Assembly: GCF_001500125.1 (NCBI RefSeq)
Contig: NZ_LQIV01000042.1
Span: 186,001-250,000, forward strand
Origin: Mycobacterium sp. IS-1742
GTDB lineage: Bacteria; Actinomycetota; Actinomycetes; Mycobacteriales; Mycobacteriaceae
Direction: 5' to 3'
DNA: 64,000 nt
Position 1 is the first letter of the stretch. The number at the start of each line of letters is the position of its first letter. Made by a program: the position numbers and the translations under genes. Positions 43,964 to 52,406 of the stretch are shown here, piece after piece. Below the pieces are notes generated by a model. That model was not told the DNA's origin and searched no databases. It was given only the letters and a program-made list of their open reading frames with translations.

Positions 43964-44431
43964 TCAGGACGCGGCCAGGTAGTCCATGGGTGGGCCGTCC
44001 GGGCCGACGGCCGCCTGGTCGGCCACGGCGGTCGCGACGTGCTGACCAGCCTGCACGGTGGCGAAGACCGCCACGCGATCGTCGACCGCGAACGACGCCG
44101 CCGGGCTGGCGGGCTGCTGGCGATCGGCCGTCACGGCATAGGTGTCCGGCGTGAGCCGGTAGGTCTGGATGAGTCCGTCGTCGCTGCGGGTGGTCACCGA
44201 ATCGGCGGTCACGGCGATGACGGTCCCGTTCTGGGTGACCGGTGCGCTGCTCGCGGCCTGCGGTGCCTGCGGCGCGGGGGCGGCGGGTTCGGGTGACGAG
44301 AAGTGCACGATCGCGCCGGCGAGGGCGCCTGCCGAGGCCACGGCGAACGACAGCGAGCCGCCCACGACCACGGGCCAGTTCGTCGTCCGGGGCCGGGTCA
44401 TCGGCTCGGGTGACCGGTGTCTTCCACTCAT
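43964..44431 (-). CDS. Membrane-anchored protein of unknown function, probably stress-induced
   Basis: 155 residues from ATG 44431 (GTG 44446 is an alternative). One N-terminal helix (WPVVVGGSLSFAVASAGALAGAIVHF, about residues 18-44), a Pro/Ala linker, and an exported beta-rich domain (NGTVIAVTADSVTTRSDDGLIQTYRLTPDTYAVTADRQQPA, DDRVAVFATVQAGQHVATAVAD). The domain resembles short OB-like DUF5666-type modules. A SigF-type promoter lies upstream (44471-44496). Function unknown. Confidence 0.7.
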   Translation of the reverse strand: MSGRHRSPEPMTRPRTTNWPVVVGGSLSFAVASAGALAGAIVHFSSPEPAAPAPQAPQAASSAPVTQNGTVIAVTADSVTTRSDDGLIQTYRLTPDTYAVTADRQQPASPAASFAVDDRVAVFATVQAGQHVATAVADQAAVGPDGPPMDYLAAS

Positions 44432-44470
44432 ACCTCTCAGCTCCACGATGTTGTGCGTCTGACGGGTCTC

Positions 44471-44496
44471 TACCCCTGCGCTCGTTCATGCAAACC
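44471..44496 (-). promoter_or_regulatory. SigF-type promoter of the membrane-anchored gene
   Basis: On the minus strand: GGTTT (44496-44492), 16 bases, GGGTA (44475-44471). This fits the mycobacterial SigF consensus GTTT-N15-17-GGGTA. The start would be about 30 bases upstream of ATG 44431. SigF controls envelope and oxidative stress genes. Confidence 0.6.
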
Positions 44497-44551
44497 GCTT
44501 CACCCGCGCGAAACCTTCCCGCACCCCCTCTGAGCTGGACAAACACAGGCG

Positions 44552-45202
44552 TCAATTCGTGTCGGGCGGGACCGCCTGCGCGTGCGAGCCGCCATCGGAG
44601 GCGCCGAGTTCGTCGGCGATCGACACCACGAGGCCGCCGAGCATGAACGCGATGATCGCCGCGGCCAAAGCCCCCGTGCTCAACGACGGGATGAACCGGC
44701 GCGCACCGCTCGGGTGCGTGGCGCCGTGGTGGTACTCGTGGGTCAGCGCATGGCCTTTGCCCCGGCGGAGCAGGAAACGGTTGACCGGGTAGGCGGCGAG
44801 GAAGGCCGCACCGAGAGCGATCATCATGCTCACCCAGAACACCGCGTTGACCAACCCGGCGTTCATCGCACCGGGTATGGCGGCCATGACGAGGTTGTCG
44901 ACGATCTCCATGGTCAGGATCGACAGGGTGTCGGCCGCCAACACCACGCTCAGTGCCGTGCCGAACGCGAGACCCGCCCTCAGCAGCGGCAGCGTCGACA
45001 GCGCGTAGCCGAACAGGAAGGCCAGCGCGACGGCGAGCCCGATGGTGGCCACGTTGCTCAACCCGATGGCGGTTCCGATGATCAAGCCGAGGATCTCGCC
45101 GATCGCGCACCCGGTGAGGCAGTGCAGCGTCGCGCTGAGCGCCATCGTGTTGACGCTGCCCTCGGCGTGGTGGTGGTCATGTGTGTGCACAGTTCGCACC
45201 AT
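44552..45202 (-). CDS. DUF4396 integral membrane protein, likely metal-responsive
   Basis: 216 residues. His-rich start (HTHDHHHAEG, residues 6-15), then about six helices including LTGCAIGEILGLIIGTAIG, LSILTMEIVDNLVMAAIPGAM and a C-terminal helix near residue 185. HEYHHG connects helices 5 and 6. This is the DUF4396 pattern; function unknown. The promoter is covered by a CsoR-type palindrome (45201-45217), so copper or another thiophilic metal or sulfur signal probably induces it, and the His clusters suggest metal binding. ATG 45145 is an alternative start without the His-rich stretch. Confidence 0.75.
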   Translation of the reverse strand: MVRTVHTHDHHHAEGSVNTMALSATLHCLTGCAIGEILGLIIGTAIGLSNVATIGLAVALAFLFGYALSTLPLLRAGLAFGTALSVVLAADTLSILTMEIVDNLVMAAIPGAMNAGLVNAVFWVSMMIALGAAFLAAYPVNRFLLRRGKGHALTHEYHHGATHPSGARRFIPSLSTGALAAAIIAFMLGGLVVSIADELGASDGGSHAQAVPPDTN

Positions 45203-45217
45203 ACCCCCAGGGGGTAT
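45201..45217. promoter_or_regulatory. CsoR-family operator
   Basis: ATACCCCC-A-GGGGGTAT, a perfect palindrome around the central base. It overlaps the -10 of the DUF4396 promoter and its start codon. G/C-runs flanked by TA are the hallmark of CsoR/RcnR/CstR-family operators. No CsoR-type gene lies in this window, so the repressor is encoded elsewhere. Confidence 0.72.
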
Positions 45218-45243
45218 ATGCGGCAAGGGTCCCGGTCGGTCAA
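45215..45243 (-). promoter_or_regulatory. Promoter of the DUF4396 gene
   Basis: On the minus strand: TTGACC (45243-45238), 17-base spacer, CATATA (45220-45215). Transcription should begin about 5 bases before the ATG at 45202, giving an almost leaderless mRNA. The -10 lies partly inside the CsoR-type palindrome. Confidence 0.62.
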
Positions 45244-45282
45244 AGCAGTCCGCTCGACGGCCGAGTGAGGCACGCTGAGGGG

Positions 45283-46950
45283 ATGACGGCGGCCACGGCT
45301 CTCCTCGACGCGGTGGTCGCCCTCGGCGCGGCGCTCGAGCGCACCACCTTTCCCCTTCCCGCGCCGTCGGCGTGGCCCGCGGAACGCGACCGCCGGCAGC
45401 TGACCGGGCAGCTCTCGGACTATCTGATCCCGCGGCTGCGCAGTATCGACGCACCGCTGCTGGCGGTGGTCGGCGGTTCGACGGGCGCGGGCAAGTCAAC
45501 GCTGATCAATTCACTCGTCGGCGCCGACGTCAGCCAGTCGGGCGTCCTGCGCCCGACCACCCGCGGCCCGGTGATCGTGTGCCATCCGACTGATCTGCAG
45601 TGGTTCACCGACGACCGGATCCTGCCGCAGTTACCGCGATCGGCCGGTCCGGACGGGCTGCGGTTGGCGCCCCACCCGGGCATCGGGCCGGGCCTCGCGC
45701 TGCTCGACGCCCCCGACATCGACAGCGTCGTGAGCAGTAACCGCGAACTCGCGTCCACGTTGCTGGCCGCCGCAGACCTCTGGATCTTCCTCACCACCGC
45801 GGCCCGCTACGCCGACGCAGTCCCCTGGCACATGCTGCACACCGCGCGGGACCGCGGTACCGCGATCGCCGTCGTGCTGGACCGCTGCCCGCCCGAGGCC
45901 GTCCACGACGTGGCGGGCCATCTGCAGGACATGCTCGCCGCCGGCGGGCTCAACGGCGCGCCGCTGTTCGTGATCGCCGAGCAGTCGCTGCGCAACGGGC
46001 GGTTGAAGGAGAAGTCGATCGCGCCGATCCGCGCCTGGCTGGGCGGGCTCACCGCGGACGCCGAGCAGCGGGCGTCGGTGGTGCGCTACACCCTCGACGG
46101 TGCGCTGCGCAGCCTGCCCCCGCGGACGTACGCCCTGGCCGGCGCGGCCGACGAACAGGCCGACGTGCGCGCCCAGCTGGAGTCGTGCGTGCGGTCGTCC
46201 TATGACGGCGCCCTCGGGCGGGTCGACGAGGCCATCCGCGACGGCGCCATGCTGCGCGGCGAGGTGCTGGCGCGTTGGCAGGACGTGGTCGGCACCGGAG
46301 AGTTCCTGCGGCGCTTGGAATCCCGCGTCGGCCGTATCCGCGACCGGATGGTCTCCGCGGTCACCGGCCGGTCCACACCGGTCGAGGAACTGGGGTCGGC
46401 GTTGGAGACCGGCATCGCGACCGTCGTGCGGGCAGCGGTCGAGGACGCCGCCGAATCGGCCTACGCGTGCTGGGCGCGACACCAGGCCGGCGCACTGCTG
46501 CTGACCGACGAACTGGCCCGGCCCGCACCCGGATTGCCCGAGGCCGTCGAGCGGCTGGTCCGTGATTGGGAGGGGTTCGTACTCGAACTCGTCCGCACCG
46601 AGGGTGCGTCGAAGCGCTCGGGGGCCCGGTTGGCGTCCTACGGCGTCAACGGCGCCGGACTGGTCGTCATGCTCGCCGTGTTCAGCCAGACGGCCGGCTT
46701 GACCGGAGCGGAGATCGCGGTCGCCGGCGGGACGACCGTGGCCAGTCAGAAAGTGCTGGAGGCGATCTTCGGCGAGCAGGCCGTACGCGGACTGGCCCGC
46801 CAGGCGCGTGACGAACTCCTCGCTCGCGTCGGCCAGTTGTTGACCGAGGATTCCGGGCGGTATCTCTGGATCCTGGACTCGGCGGCGTCGGCGGTCAGCG
46901 GCGACGACCTGCGGGCGGCCGCGAATCGCGTTGCCGCGGTGCTGCAATGA
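45283..46950 (+). CDS. Dynamin-like/YfjP-type GTPase 1
   Basis: 555 residues from ATG 45283. P-loop GGSTGAGKST (residues 64-73), switch region with RPTTRGP, DAPDIDSV (about 142) as G3. The G4 position reads VVLDRC rather than NKxD, so nucleotide specificity may be relaxed. After a helical middle there is a hydrophobic stretch (GAGLVVMLAVFSQTAGLTGAEIAVAGGTT, about 465-495) that could insert in membrane like a dynamin paddle. The next gene, overlapping by 4 bases, encodes a second GTPase, so they likely form a heteromeric membrane-remodelling machine similar in layout to paired bacterial dynamins. Confidence 0.75.
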   Translation: MTAATALLDAVVALGAALERTTFPLPAPSAWPAERDRRQLTGQLSDYLIPRLRSIDAPLLAVVGGSTGAGKSTLINSLVGADVSQSGVLRPTTRGPVIVCHPTDLQWFTDDRILPQLPRSAGPDGLRLAPHPGIGPGLALLDAPDIDSVVSSNRELASTLLAAADLWIFLTTAARYADAVPWHMLHTARDRGTAIAVVLDRCPPEAVHDVAGHLQDMLAAGGLNGAPLFVIAEQSLRNGRLKEKSIAPIRAWLGGLTADAEQRASVVRYTLDGALRSLPPRTYALAGAADEQADVRAQLESCVRSSYDGALGRVDEAIRDGAMLRGEVLARWQDVVGTGEFLRRLESRVGRIRDRMVSAVTGRSTPVEELGSALETGIATVVRAAVEDAAESAYACWARHQAGALLLTDELARPAPGLPEAVERLVRDWEGFVLELVRTEGASKRSGARLASYGVNGAGLVVMLAVFSQTAGLTGAEIAVAGGTTVASQKVLEAIFGEQAVRGLARQARDELLARVGQLLTEDSGRYLWILDSAASAVSGDDLRAAANRVAAVLQ

Positions 46951-48539
46951 GTCTCGTCGAACGGCTGGCCGCGTTGTCGTCGGTGGCGGCGCTCGGTGCC
47001 GGCCGGCTCCCCGAGGACGTCCTGGCCGACGTCCACAACCTCGACGCGCGTGCCGGAACCCGGTTGCGGTTGTCCGGTGAGCACACCGTCGTGGCGTTGG
47101 CGGGTGCGACCGGAAGCGGCAAGTCGTCGTTGTTCAACGCGGTGGCGGGGGCACCGTTGGCTCAGGTGGGCATCCGCCGGCCGACCACGTCGGCCACCCA
47201 GGCCGTCGTCTTCGGGCCGTCACCCGCCACGGAGCTCCTCGACTGGCTGGACGTTCGCAACCGTCAGACCGGCGGAGCCTCGGCCACCCCGCACCTGTCC
47301 GGGCTCGTTCTGCTCGACCTGCCCGACCACGACTCCATCGAGGCGACGCACCGCGCCGAGGTCGACCGGCTCATCCGCCTCGTCGACGCGTTCGTGTGGG
47401 TGCTCGACCCGCAGAAGTACGCCGACGCCGTGCTGCACGACGAGTATCTGCGGCCGCTGGCGCCGCACCGCGAGGTGATGGTCGTCGTGCTCAACCAGGC
47501 CGACCGACTGCCCCTGCCCGACCTGGCGTCGTGCATGCACGATCTGCACCGGCTGCTCGCCGAGGACGGCCTGACCGGCGTGCCGGTACTCGCCACCTCG
47601 GCCGTGAAACCGGACGGCGCCTCGGAGTTGCACGAGTTCCTCGTCTCCACCGTGGCCGATCACCGGGCCCGGACGGCGCGGGTGAGCGCCGATCTCGACG
47701 CGATGGCCGCACGGCTCACACCGCTGGTCCCCGCGCGTGGCTCCGAACCCGCGCTGCGGGACGCCGAACGGCATCTGCGTGACGCCCTGGCCGGTGCGGC
47801 GGCGGTCCCCACCGTGGTCGACGCCGTCGGCCGGGCGCACACCCGCCGGGGTCTGGCCGCGACCGGTTGGCCACCGGTACGCTGGATCCCCAAACTGCGC
47901 CCGGATCCGTTGCGCCGTCTCGGTCTGGACTCCCCCGACACCCAGGGCGAAATCCTCCGGCGGACGTCGATGCCGTCGGGTTCGGCTGCCTCGCGCGCCG
48001 GCGTCGACAGCGCGATGCGTGCGCTGGCCGACACCGCATCGGATCGGCTCCCCGCACCGTGGCCGCGAATCATGCGCGAGGCGGCGCGATCTCACGCCGA
48101 TTCGGTCCCCGACGCCCTCGACAGGGCCGTCGGCGGGGCCGATCTCGGGATGGCCCGGTCACCGCGCTGGTGGCGGCTGGTCGGGGTGCTGCAATGGTTG
48201 CTCGTCGCGGTGGCCGTCGCGGGAGGCGTGTGGCTGGGTGCGCTCGCCGTACTGGCGTACCTGCAGATCGACCTGGACGCTCCGTCGCTCGGCCCGTTCG
48301 CGCTGCCGACGGTGCTGCTCCTCGGCGGGCTCGCCCTCGGACTGGTCCTGCGCATCCTCGTACGGCCGTTCGTGGCACTGGGAGCGACGCGGCGGCGACG
48401 CAAGGTGGCGTCCGAGTTGCACCGACGAGTCGACGGGGTTGCCGAGGAACTGGTGTTGGCGCCGCTGCGAACCGAACTGGAGCGCTACGGGCAGCTGTCG
48501 GCGGCGGTTTCCAAGATCGGACACTCACGCGTGCCGTAG
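46947..48539 (+). CDS. Dynamin-like/YfjP-type GTPase 2 with membrane anchor
   Basis: 530 residues. P-loop GATGSGKSS (about residue 52), RRPTTSATQ switch I, LDLPDHDSIEATHRAEVD as G3, and NQAD as G4, all intact. Two membrane helices near 410-435 and 448-470 form a hairpin, with short cytoplasmic tails. ATGA overlap with GTPase 1 indicates tight co-production. Related proteins in actinobacteria and Bacillus have been linked to cell division and membrane fusion; the role here is unknown. Convergent with the methyltransferase gene, overlapping its end by 15 bases. Confidence 0.77.
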   Translation: MSLVERLAALSSVAALGAGRLPEDVLADVHNLDARAGTRLRLSGEHTVVALAGATGSGKSSLFNAVAGAPLAQVGIRRPTTSATQAVVFGPSPATELLDWLDVRNRQTGGASATPHLSGLVLLDLPDHDSIEATHRAEVDRLIRLVDAFVWVLDPQKYADAVLHDEYLRPLAPHREVMVVVLNQADRLPLPDLASCMHDLHRLLAEDGLTGVPVLATSAVKPDGASELHEFLVSTVADHRARTARVSADLDAMAARLTPLVPARGSEPALRDAERHLRDALAGAAAVPTVVDAVGRAHTRRGLAATGWPPVRWIPKLRPDPLRRLGLDSPDTQGEILRRTSMPSGSAASRAGVDSAMRALADTASDRLPAPWPRIMREAARSHADSVPDALDRAVGGADLGMARSPRWWRLVGVLQWLLVAVAVAGGVWLGALAVLAYLQIDLDAPSLGPFALPTVLLLGGLALGLVLRILVRPFVALGATRRRRKVASELHRRVDGVAEELVLAPLRTELERYGQLSAAVSKIGHSRVP

Positions 48540-49280
48540 CACCAGCATCTCGCCCGTGACGGCGCCTTCGGCCAGCAGGTCGGCGATCCGGCCGCTCTGC
48601 CGCTCGGCGAGTTGCCAGGCCCGCGACGCCCCGTGCCGCTCGGCGAGCGCCTCGGTGACCGCGTCGACGCGGTCGGTCCATGTGCGGGGGATCGCGGGAA
48701 GGTCGGCCGTGCCGCGCCACTTCTCGATGCGCAGGCCCGCTTCGGCGATCAACTCGATGAGATCCCCGCGTGCCGGAAAGTGGTTCCCCTCGGGCTGTTT
48801 GGTCAACAAGGGCTCGCGCGAGACGAAGGCGAGAAGCGCAATGCGGCCCGGCGGCCGCACGGTGCGGCGCATCTCGGTGAGCAGCTCGAGCTGGTGCGGG
48901 GTCGTGCACAGCACGCCCAGCGACCAGGCGGCGTCGACGCTGGCGTCGGCCAGCGGCAGCGCCGAGCCGACCGCCCGGATCACGGGGAAGCCGAACAGGG
49001 TTCGGGCGGCGCGGCAGGCGCCCGCCTCCGGTTCGACGAGCAGGGGTCGCAGCGACACCGCTTCGGCGGCATATGCGGCCGGTCCCCCGACGCCGGCCCC
49101 GCAGTCGAGCAGCGAATCGTCCGGCGTCAACTGCAATTGCTCGATGAGCCAGTCCAGGGCGGCCGGGCTGCCGCTGCCCCGGCATCCCGCGGGGATGTAG
49201 TAGTCCGGACCCAGATCGGCGGCGACCTGCGCCGTCCACTCGGCCACCGTGTCGAACTCGGCGTCCATCGCTTCCGTCAT
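48525..49280 (-). CDS. Class I SAM-dependent methyltransferase
   Basis: 251 residues. SAM motif SLLDCGAGVGGPAAYAAEAVSLRPLLVEPE (about residues 55-85), post-motif ALPLADASVDAAWSLGVLCTT and RTVRPPGRIALLAFV, as in UbiE/COQ5-like methyltransferases. It follows the MetF-like gene with a 4-base overlap, so it is in the same operon and may use methyl groups tied to C1 metabolism. Substrate unknown. Confidence 0.82.
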   Translation of the reverse strand: MTEAMDAEFDTVAEWTAQVAADLGPDYYIPAGCRGSGSPAALDWLIEQLQLTPDDSLLDCGAGVGGPAAYAAEAVSLRPLLVEPEAGACRAARTLFGFPVIRAVGSALPLADASVDAAWSLGVLCTTPHQLELLTEMRRTVRPPGRIALLAFVSREPLLTKQPEGNHFPARGDLIELIAEAGLRIEKWRGTADLPAIPRTWTDRVDAVTEALAERHGASRAWQLAERQSGRIADLLAEGAVTGEMLVLRHA

Positions 49281-50287
49281 GCCCCCACCTCAGCTTTGAC
49301 GAGCCGGCCGACCTCGGCCTTGATCTCCGCGCCCACCCGCGTGCCGGAAGCGGAAGCCAGCCCGGAGACATTGACGCCCTCGACCCCCTCGATCGACAGC
49401 AGCGCCCGCGCCTCGGCGACGGCGGCCGCGATGCCTGCCGCCACCGGATCGGCCGCACCGAGGACCTCGTCGACCACCGACTGGTCGAGTTCGAGGCCGG
49501 GCAGCCCCTGCAGAACCGCGGCCGACACCACGTCGGTGAACACCGCCACCGCGGCGATCACCGGAATCGACAACCCGGCGGCCCGTGCCGTGGCCATGAA
49601 CTCGGCGATGGACTCGGGGAACGGCACGTGGTTGAGCACGGCGAGGCTGGCTCCCGCCCGCTGCTTCTCGACCAGGCGGGCCGGCCGGGCATGCACCGGC
49701 GGTGCGGTGGGCGTCTCCGGCACGGCAGGCACCATCCCGACCGATGCGGCCAGCGACACCAAACGGGGGCCGTCGAGGTCGAAGGTCTGGGTGACGTCCG
49801 GCCGCACGTCGTAGCCGCGGCCGTCGCCGGTCACGCAGAGCACGGTGCCGACCCCGAGCATGCGCAGACCGCGTAGTTCCTGCTCGAGAACCACGCGGTT
49901 GCGGTCGCGGCACGACAGGGTGATCCACGGCGTCATCCCGGCGTCGAGGAGCAGGCGGCCCATCAGAGTGGGTGGGAAATCCGGCCGGTTCTGGTGCTCG
50001 CCGACCAGCACGGCGTCACACGACTGCGCCAGGATGGCGGCGGTCGCCGCGACGTCGGACTCGTCGAACGGTGCGCAACTGAAGTCGGTGAGCACCAGCG
50101 GGGCCTGCGCCGGACGTGGCGCCGGTTCGACTCCCGACCACGGCACGACATCGGGGAAAGCGCAGGGGCCCTTCCGCATCTCGCACTGTCCGTCCGGACG
50201 GACACCGCCGCAGGGGCCGAACTGCATGCGCTTGGGACACAACGAGTCCGTTGACGTCATCCGGCCGGGCCACCCCTCCGCAGTCAT
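49277..50287 (-). CDS. MetF-like protein with N-terminal MTHFR_C-type Cys motif
   Basis: 336 residues. Residues 17-43 (CPKRMQFGPCGGVRPDGQC...GPCAF) are the Cys-rich motif of the PF12225 (methylenetetrahydrofolate reductase C-terminal/MetV) family, here fused ahead of a TIM-barrel like MetF (DAVLVGEHQNRPDF, PWITLSCRDRNRVVLEQELRGLRMLGVGTVLCVTGDGRG). Compact MTHFR-like proteins of this type occur in mycobacteria. Reduction of methylene-THF is likely but flavin use is not certain. Divergent from the FadE5-like gene across a 192-base region with a Crp site. Confidence 0.75.
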   Translation of the reverse strand: MTAEGWPGRMTSTDSLCPKRMQFGPCGGVRPDGQCEMRKGPCAFPDVVPWSGVEPAPRPAQAPLVLTDFSCAPFDESDVAATAAILAQSCDAVLVGEHQNRPDFPPTLMGRLLLDAGMTPWITLSCRDRNRVVLEQELRGLRMLGVGTVLCVTGDGRGYDVRPDVTQTFDLDGPRLVSLAASVGMVPAVPETPTAPPVHARPARLVEKQRAGASLAVLNHVPFPESIAEFMATARAAGLSIPVIAAVAVFTDVVSAAVLQGLPGLELDQSVVDEVLGAADPVAAGIAAAVAEARALLSIEGVEGVNVSGLASASGTRVGAEIKAEVGRLVKAEVGA

Positions 50288-50352
50288 GTGTTCGCACGCC
50301 TGTACCCGGCCGGTGGAGCTCCCAAGCGAAGCGGGCGTCGGGCGAGAGGTAA

Positions 50353-50368
50353 TGTGATCTGGGTCACA
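50353..50368. promoter_or_regulatory. Perfect Crp-binding palindrome
   Basis: TGTGA-TCTGGG-TCACA matches the mycobacterial Crp (Rv3676) consensus TGTGA-N6-TCACA at every defined base. It lies 66 bases before the MetF-like start and 112 bases before the FadE5-like start, in the divergent promoter region. Confidence 0.7.
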
Positions 50369-50404
50369 ACACGGTGGCGCGACCTGGAACCCTCCGGTTG
50401 CGTC

Positions 50405-50419
50405 ACCGTAGGTTACGGT
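50405..50419. promoter_or_regulatory. Inverted repeat near the FadE5-like promoter
   Basis: ACCGTA-GGT-TACGGT, six-base perfect arms. It overlaps TAGGTT, a possible -10, about 60 bases before ATG 50480. The form fits a TetR-type operator for a fatty-acid regulator; the repressor is not in this window. Confidence 0.5.
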
Positions 50420-50479
50420 TGCGTACGTCTTCCCTGCTCACGGACACTTCTGTCCATCTCGCAGGATCGGGGATGACCG

Positions 50480-52306
50480 ATGGGCCACTACATCGCCAAC
50501 GTGCGCGACATCGCGTTCAACCTCTTCGAGGTGTTGAGACTCGGAGTGGTTCTCGACTCCGGTGGCTACGGCGACCTCGACGAGGAGACGGCCCGAACGA
50601 TGCTCGCCGAGGCGGCCCGCCTGGCGGAGGGCCCGCTCGCCGACTCGTTCGCCGATGCCGACCGCAATCCGCCGGTCCTCGACCCCGTGACTCACACCGT
50701 GTCGGTACCCCTGCCACTGGCCGCGTCGGTGCGGGCGGTCAAGGCCGCCGAATGGTGGCGCGTCGGCCTCGCCGAGGAGATCGGCGGCGTGCCCGCCCCC
50801 GCTGCGCTGGCCTGGGCGATCCAGGAGATGCTGGTGTGCGCGAACCCGTCGGCAGCGTTCTTCTGGGCCTTGGGGCCGACCATGGCGCAGGCACTCGCCA
50901 TCGAGGGCACAGATCAGCAAAAACGTTGGGCGGCAGGCGGGTTGGAACGCGGCTGGGCCGCCACCATGGTGCTGACCGAGGCGGACGCCGGTTCCGACGT
51001 CGGCGCGGGCCGCACGCGCGCGACGGCCCAGCCGGACGGCACCTGGCACATCGAGGGCGTCAAGACCTTCATCTCCGGCGGCGACGTCGGGGACTCGGCC
51101 GAGAACATATTCCACCTGGTGCTGGCCCGTCCGGAGGGTGCCGGGCCGGGCACCAAGGGACTGAGCCTGTTCTACGTGCCGAAGTATCTCTTCGATCCCG
51201 ACACGCTCGAACTCGGACCCCGCAACGGCGTGTTCGCGACCGGGCTGGAACACAAGATGGGCCTGAAGTCCTCGCCCACATGCGAACTCACCTTCGGTGC
51301 GCATGGCATACCGGCCGTCGGATACCTCGTCGGCGACGTCCACAACGGCATCGCGCAGATGTTCACGGTCATCGAGCACGCCCGGATGACCATCGGGGTC
51401 AAGTCGGCGGGCACGTTGTCGACCGGCTACCTCAACGCACTGGCCTACGCGAAGGTCAGAGTGCAGGGCGCCGACATGACGCAGATGACCGACAAGACCG
51501 CCCCACGGGTCGCGATCATCAGGCATCCCGACGTGCGTCGCAGCCTGATGACCCAGAAGGCCTATGCCGAAGGGCTGCGGGCGCTGTACCTGTATGCCGC
51601 CGCCCATCAGAATCCCGATGTGGCACAGCATGTCTCGGGTGCGGATCCCGGAATGGCCCACCGCGTCGACGATCTCCTCCTGCCGATTCTCAAGGGTGTC
51701 GGCTCGGAGCGCGCATACAGCATCCTCACCGAGTCTCTTCAAACCCTCGGCGGTTCCGGCTACCTGCAGGACTACCCCGTCGAGCAGTACGTCCGCGACG
51801 CCAAGATCGACTCGCTGTACGAGGGCACCACCGCGATCCAGGCCCTCGACTTCTTCTTCCGCAAGGTCGTGCGCGACGGCGGCGCGGCGTTGGCACACCT
51901 GACCTCTCAGATCAGCCACACCGTCGACACGGCCGACAGCGGCCTGAAGAAGCAGGCCGAAAGCGTCCGGACCGCACTGGAAGACGTGCAGGCGATGACG
52001 ACCGCACTCACCGGCTATCTGCTCTCGGCTTCGGAGCAGCCGACGCAGATCTACAAGATCGGTATGCAGTCGGTGCCCTACCTGCTCGCCGTCGGTGACC
52101 TGCTCATCGGCTGGAGATTGCTCGTGCAGGCGGACGCTGCCCAGAAGGCCCTCGCCCACCATCCGCCGGACGACGCCTTCTATCGAGGCAAGATCGCCAC
52201 CGCCGCGTTCTTCACGGCGAATGTTCTTCCCCACCTCACTGCGCTGCGCTGCGCCGTCGAAGCGGTCGACCTGGGCCTGATGGAGGTCCCCGAGGCCGCG
52301 TTCTGA
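50480..52306 (+). CDS. Acyl-CoA dehydrogenase, FadE5-like
   Basis: 608 residues. YIANVRDIAFNLFEVLRLGVVLDSGGY, MVLTEADAGSDVGAGRTRATAQPDGTWHIEGVKTFISGGD, DVRRSLMTQKAYAEGLRALYLY and DSLYEGTTAIQALDFFFRKVVRDGG are close to M. tuberculosis FadE5 (Rv0244c). YEGT carries the catalytic Glu. The extra C-terminal domain of about 150 residues is typical. FadE5-type enzymes take a wide range of acyl-CoA lengths. The gene stands alone, with Crp and TetR-like sites upstream. It could be FadE5 itself or a paralogue. Confidence 0.9.
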   Translation: MGHYIANVRDIAFNLFEVLRLGVVLDSGGYGDLDEETARTMLAEAARLAEGPLADSFADADRNPPVLDPVTHTVSVPLPLAASVRAVKAAEWWRVGLAEEIGGVPAPAALAWAIQEMLVCANPSAAFFWALGPTMAQALAIEGTDQQKRWAAGGLERGWAATMVLTEADAGSDVGAGRTRATAQPDGTWHIEGVKTFISGGDVGDSAENIFHLVLARPEGAGPGTKGLSLFYVPKYLFDPDTLELGPRNGVFATGLEHKMGLKSSPTCELTFGAHGIPAVGYLVGDVHNGIAQMFTVIEHARMTIGVKSAGTLSTGYLNALAYAKVRVQGADMTQMTDKTAPRVAIIRHPDVRRSLMTQKAYAEGLRALYLYAAAHQNPDVAQHVSGADPGMAHRVDDLLLPILKGVGSERAYSILTESLQTLGGSGYLQDYPVEQYVRDAKIDSLYEGTTAIQALDFFFRKVVRDGGAALAHLTSQISHTVDTADSGLKKQAESVRTALEDVQAMTTALTGYLLSASEQPTQIYKIGMQSVPYLLAVGDLLIGWRLLVQADAAQKALAHHPPDDAFYRGKIATAAFFTANVLPHLTALRCAVEAVDLGLMEVPEAAF

Positions 52307-52335
52307 GCCGGCGCCGAGCGCTTAGTCACCACGTG

Positions 52336-52384
52336 TTGACATGACCGCGGCATCGGCCTAGCGTCGTGGTCAACAACCGTTGAC
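52336..52384 (+). promoter_or_regulatory. Promoter with palindromic operator
   Basis: TTGACA (52336-52341), 17-base spacer, TAGCGT (52359-52364). The inverted repeat GTCAAC-AACC-GTTGAC (52369-52384) has perfect 6-base arms and covers the expected start site, so a bound regulator would repress. It serves the gene at 52407. Confidence 0.65.
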
Positions 52385-52406
52385 TTGAGCGAAGGGCGCC
52401 TCTGCC

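Noticed and set aside
43957..43966. TGAGCGCTCA palindrome after fadB4 as another copy of the nuo mini-ORF repeat
   Set aside because: Shares only GAGCGCT; no GCGAAGAAG part and no stop/start arrangement.
45283..48539. GTPase pair as an anti-phage defence system
   Set aside because: No nuclease, toxin or mobile-element context; an ordinary housekeeping or envelope role fits better.
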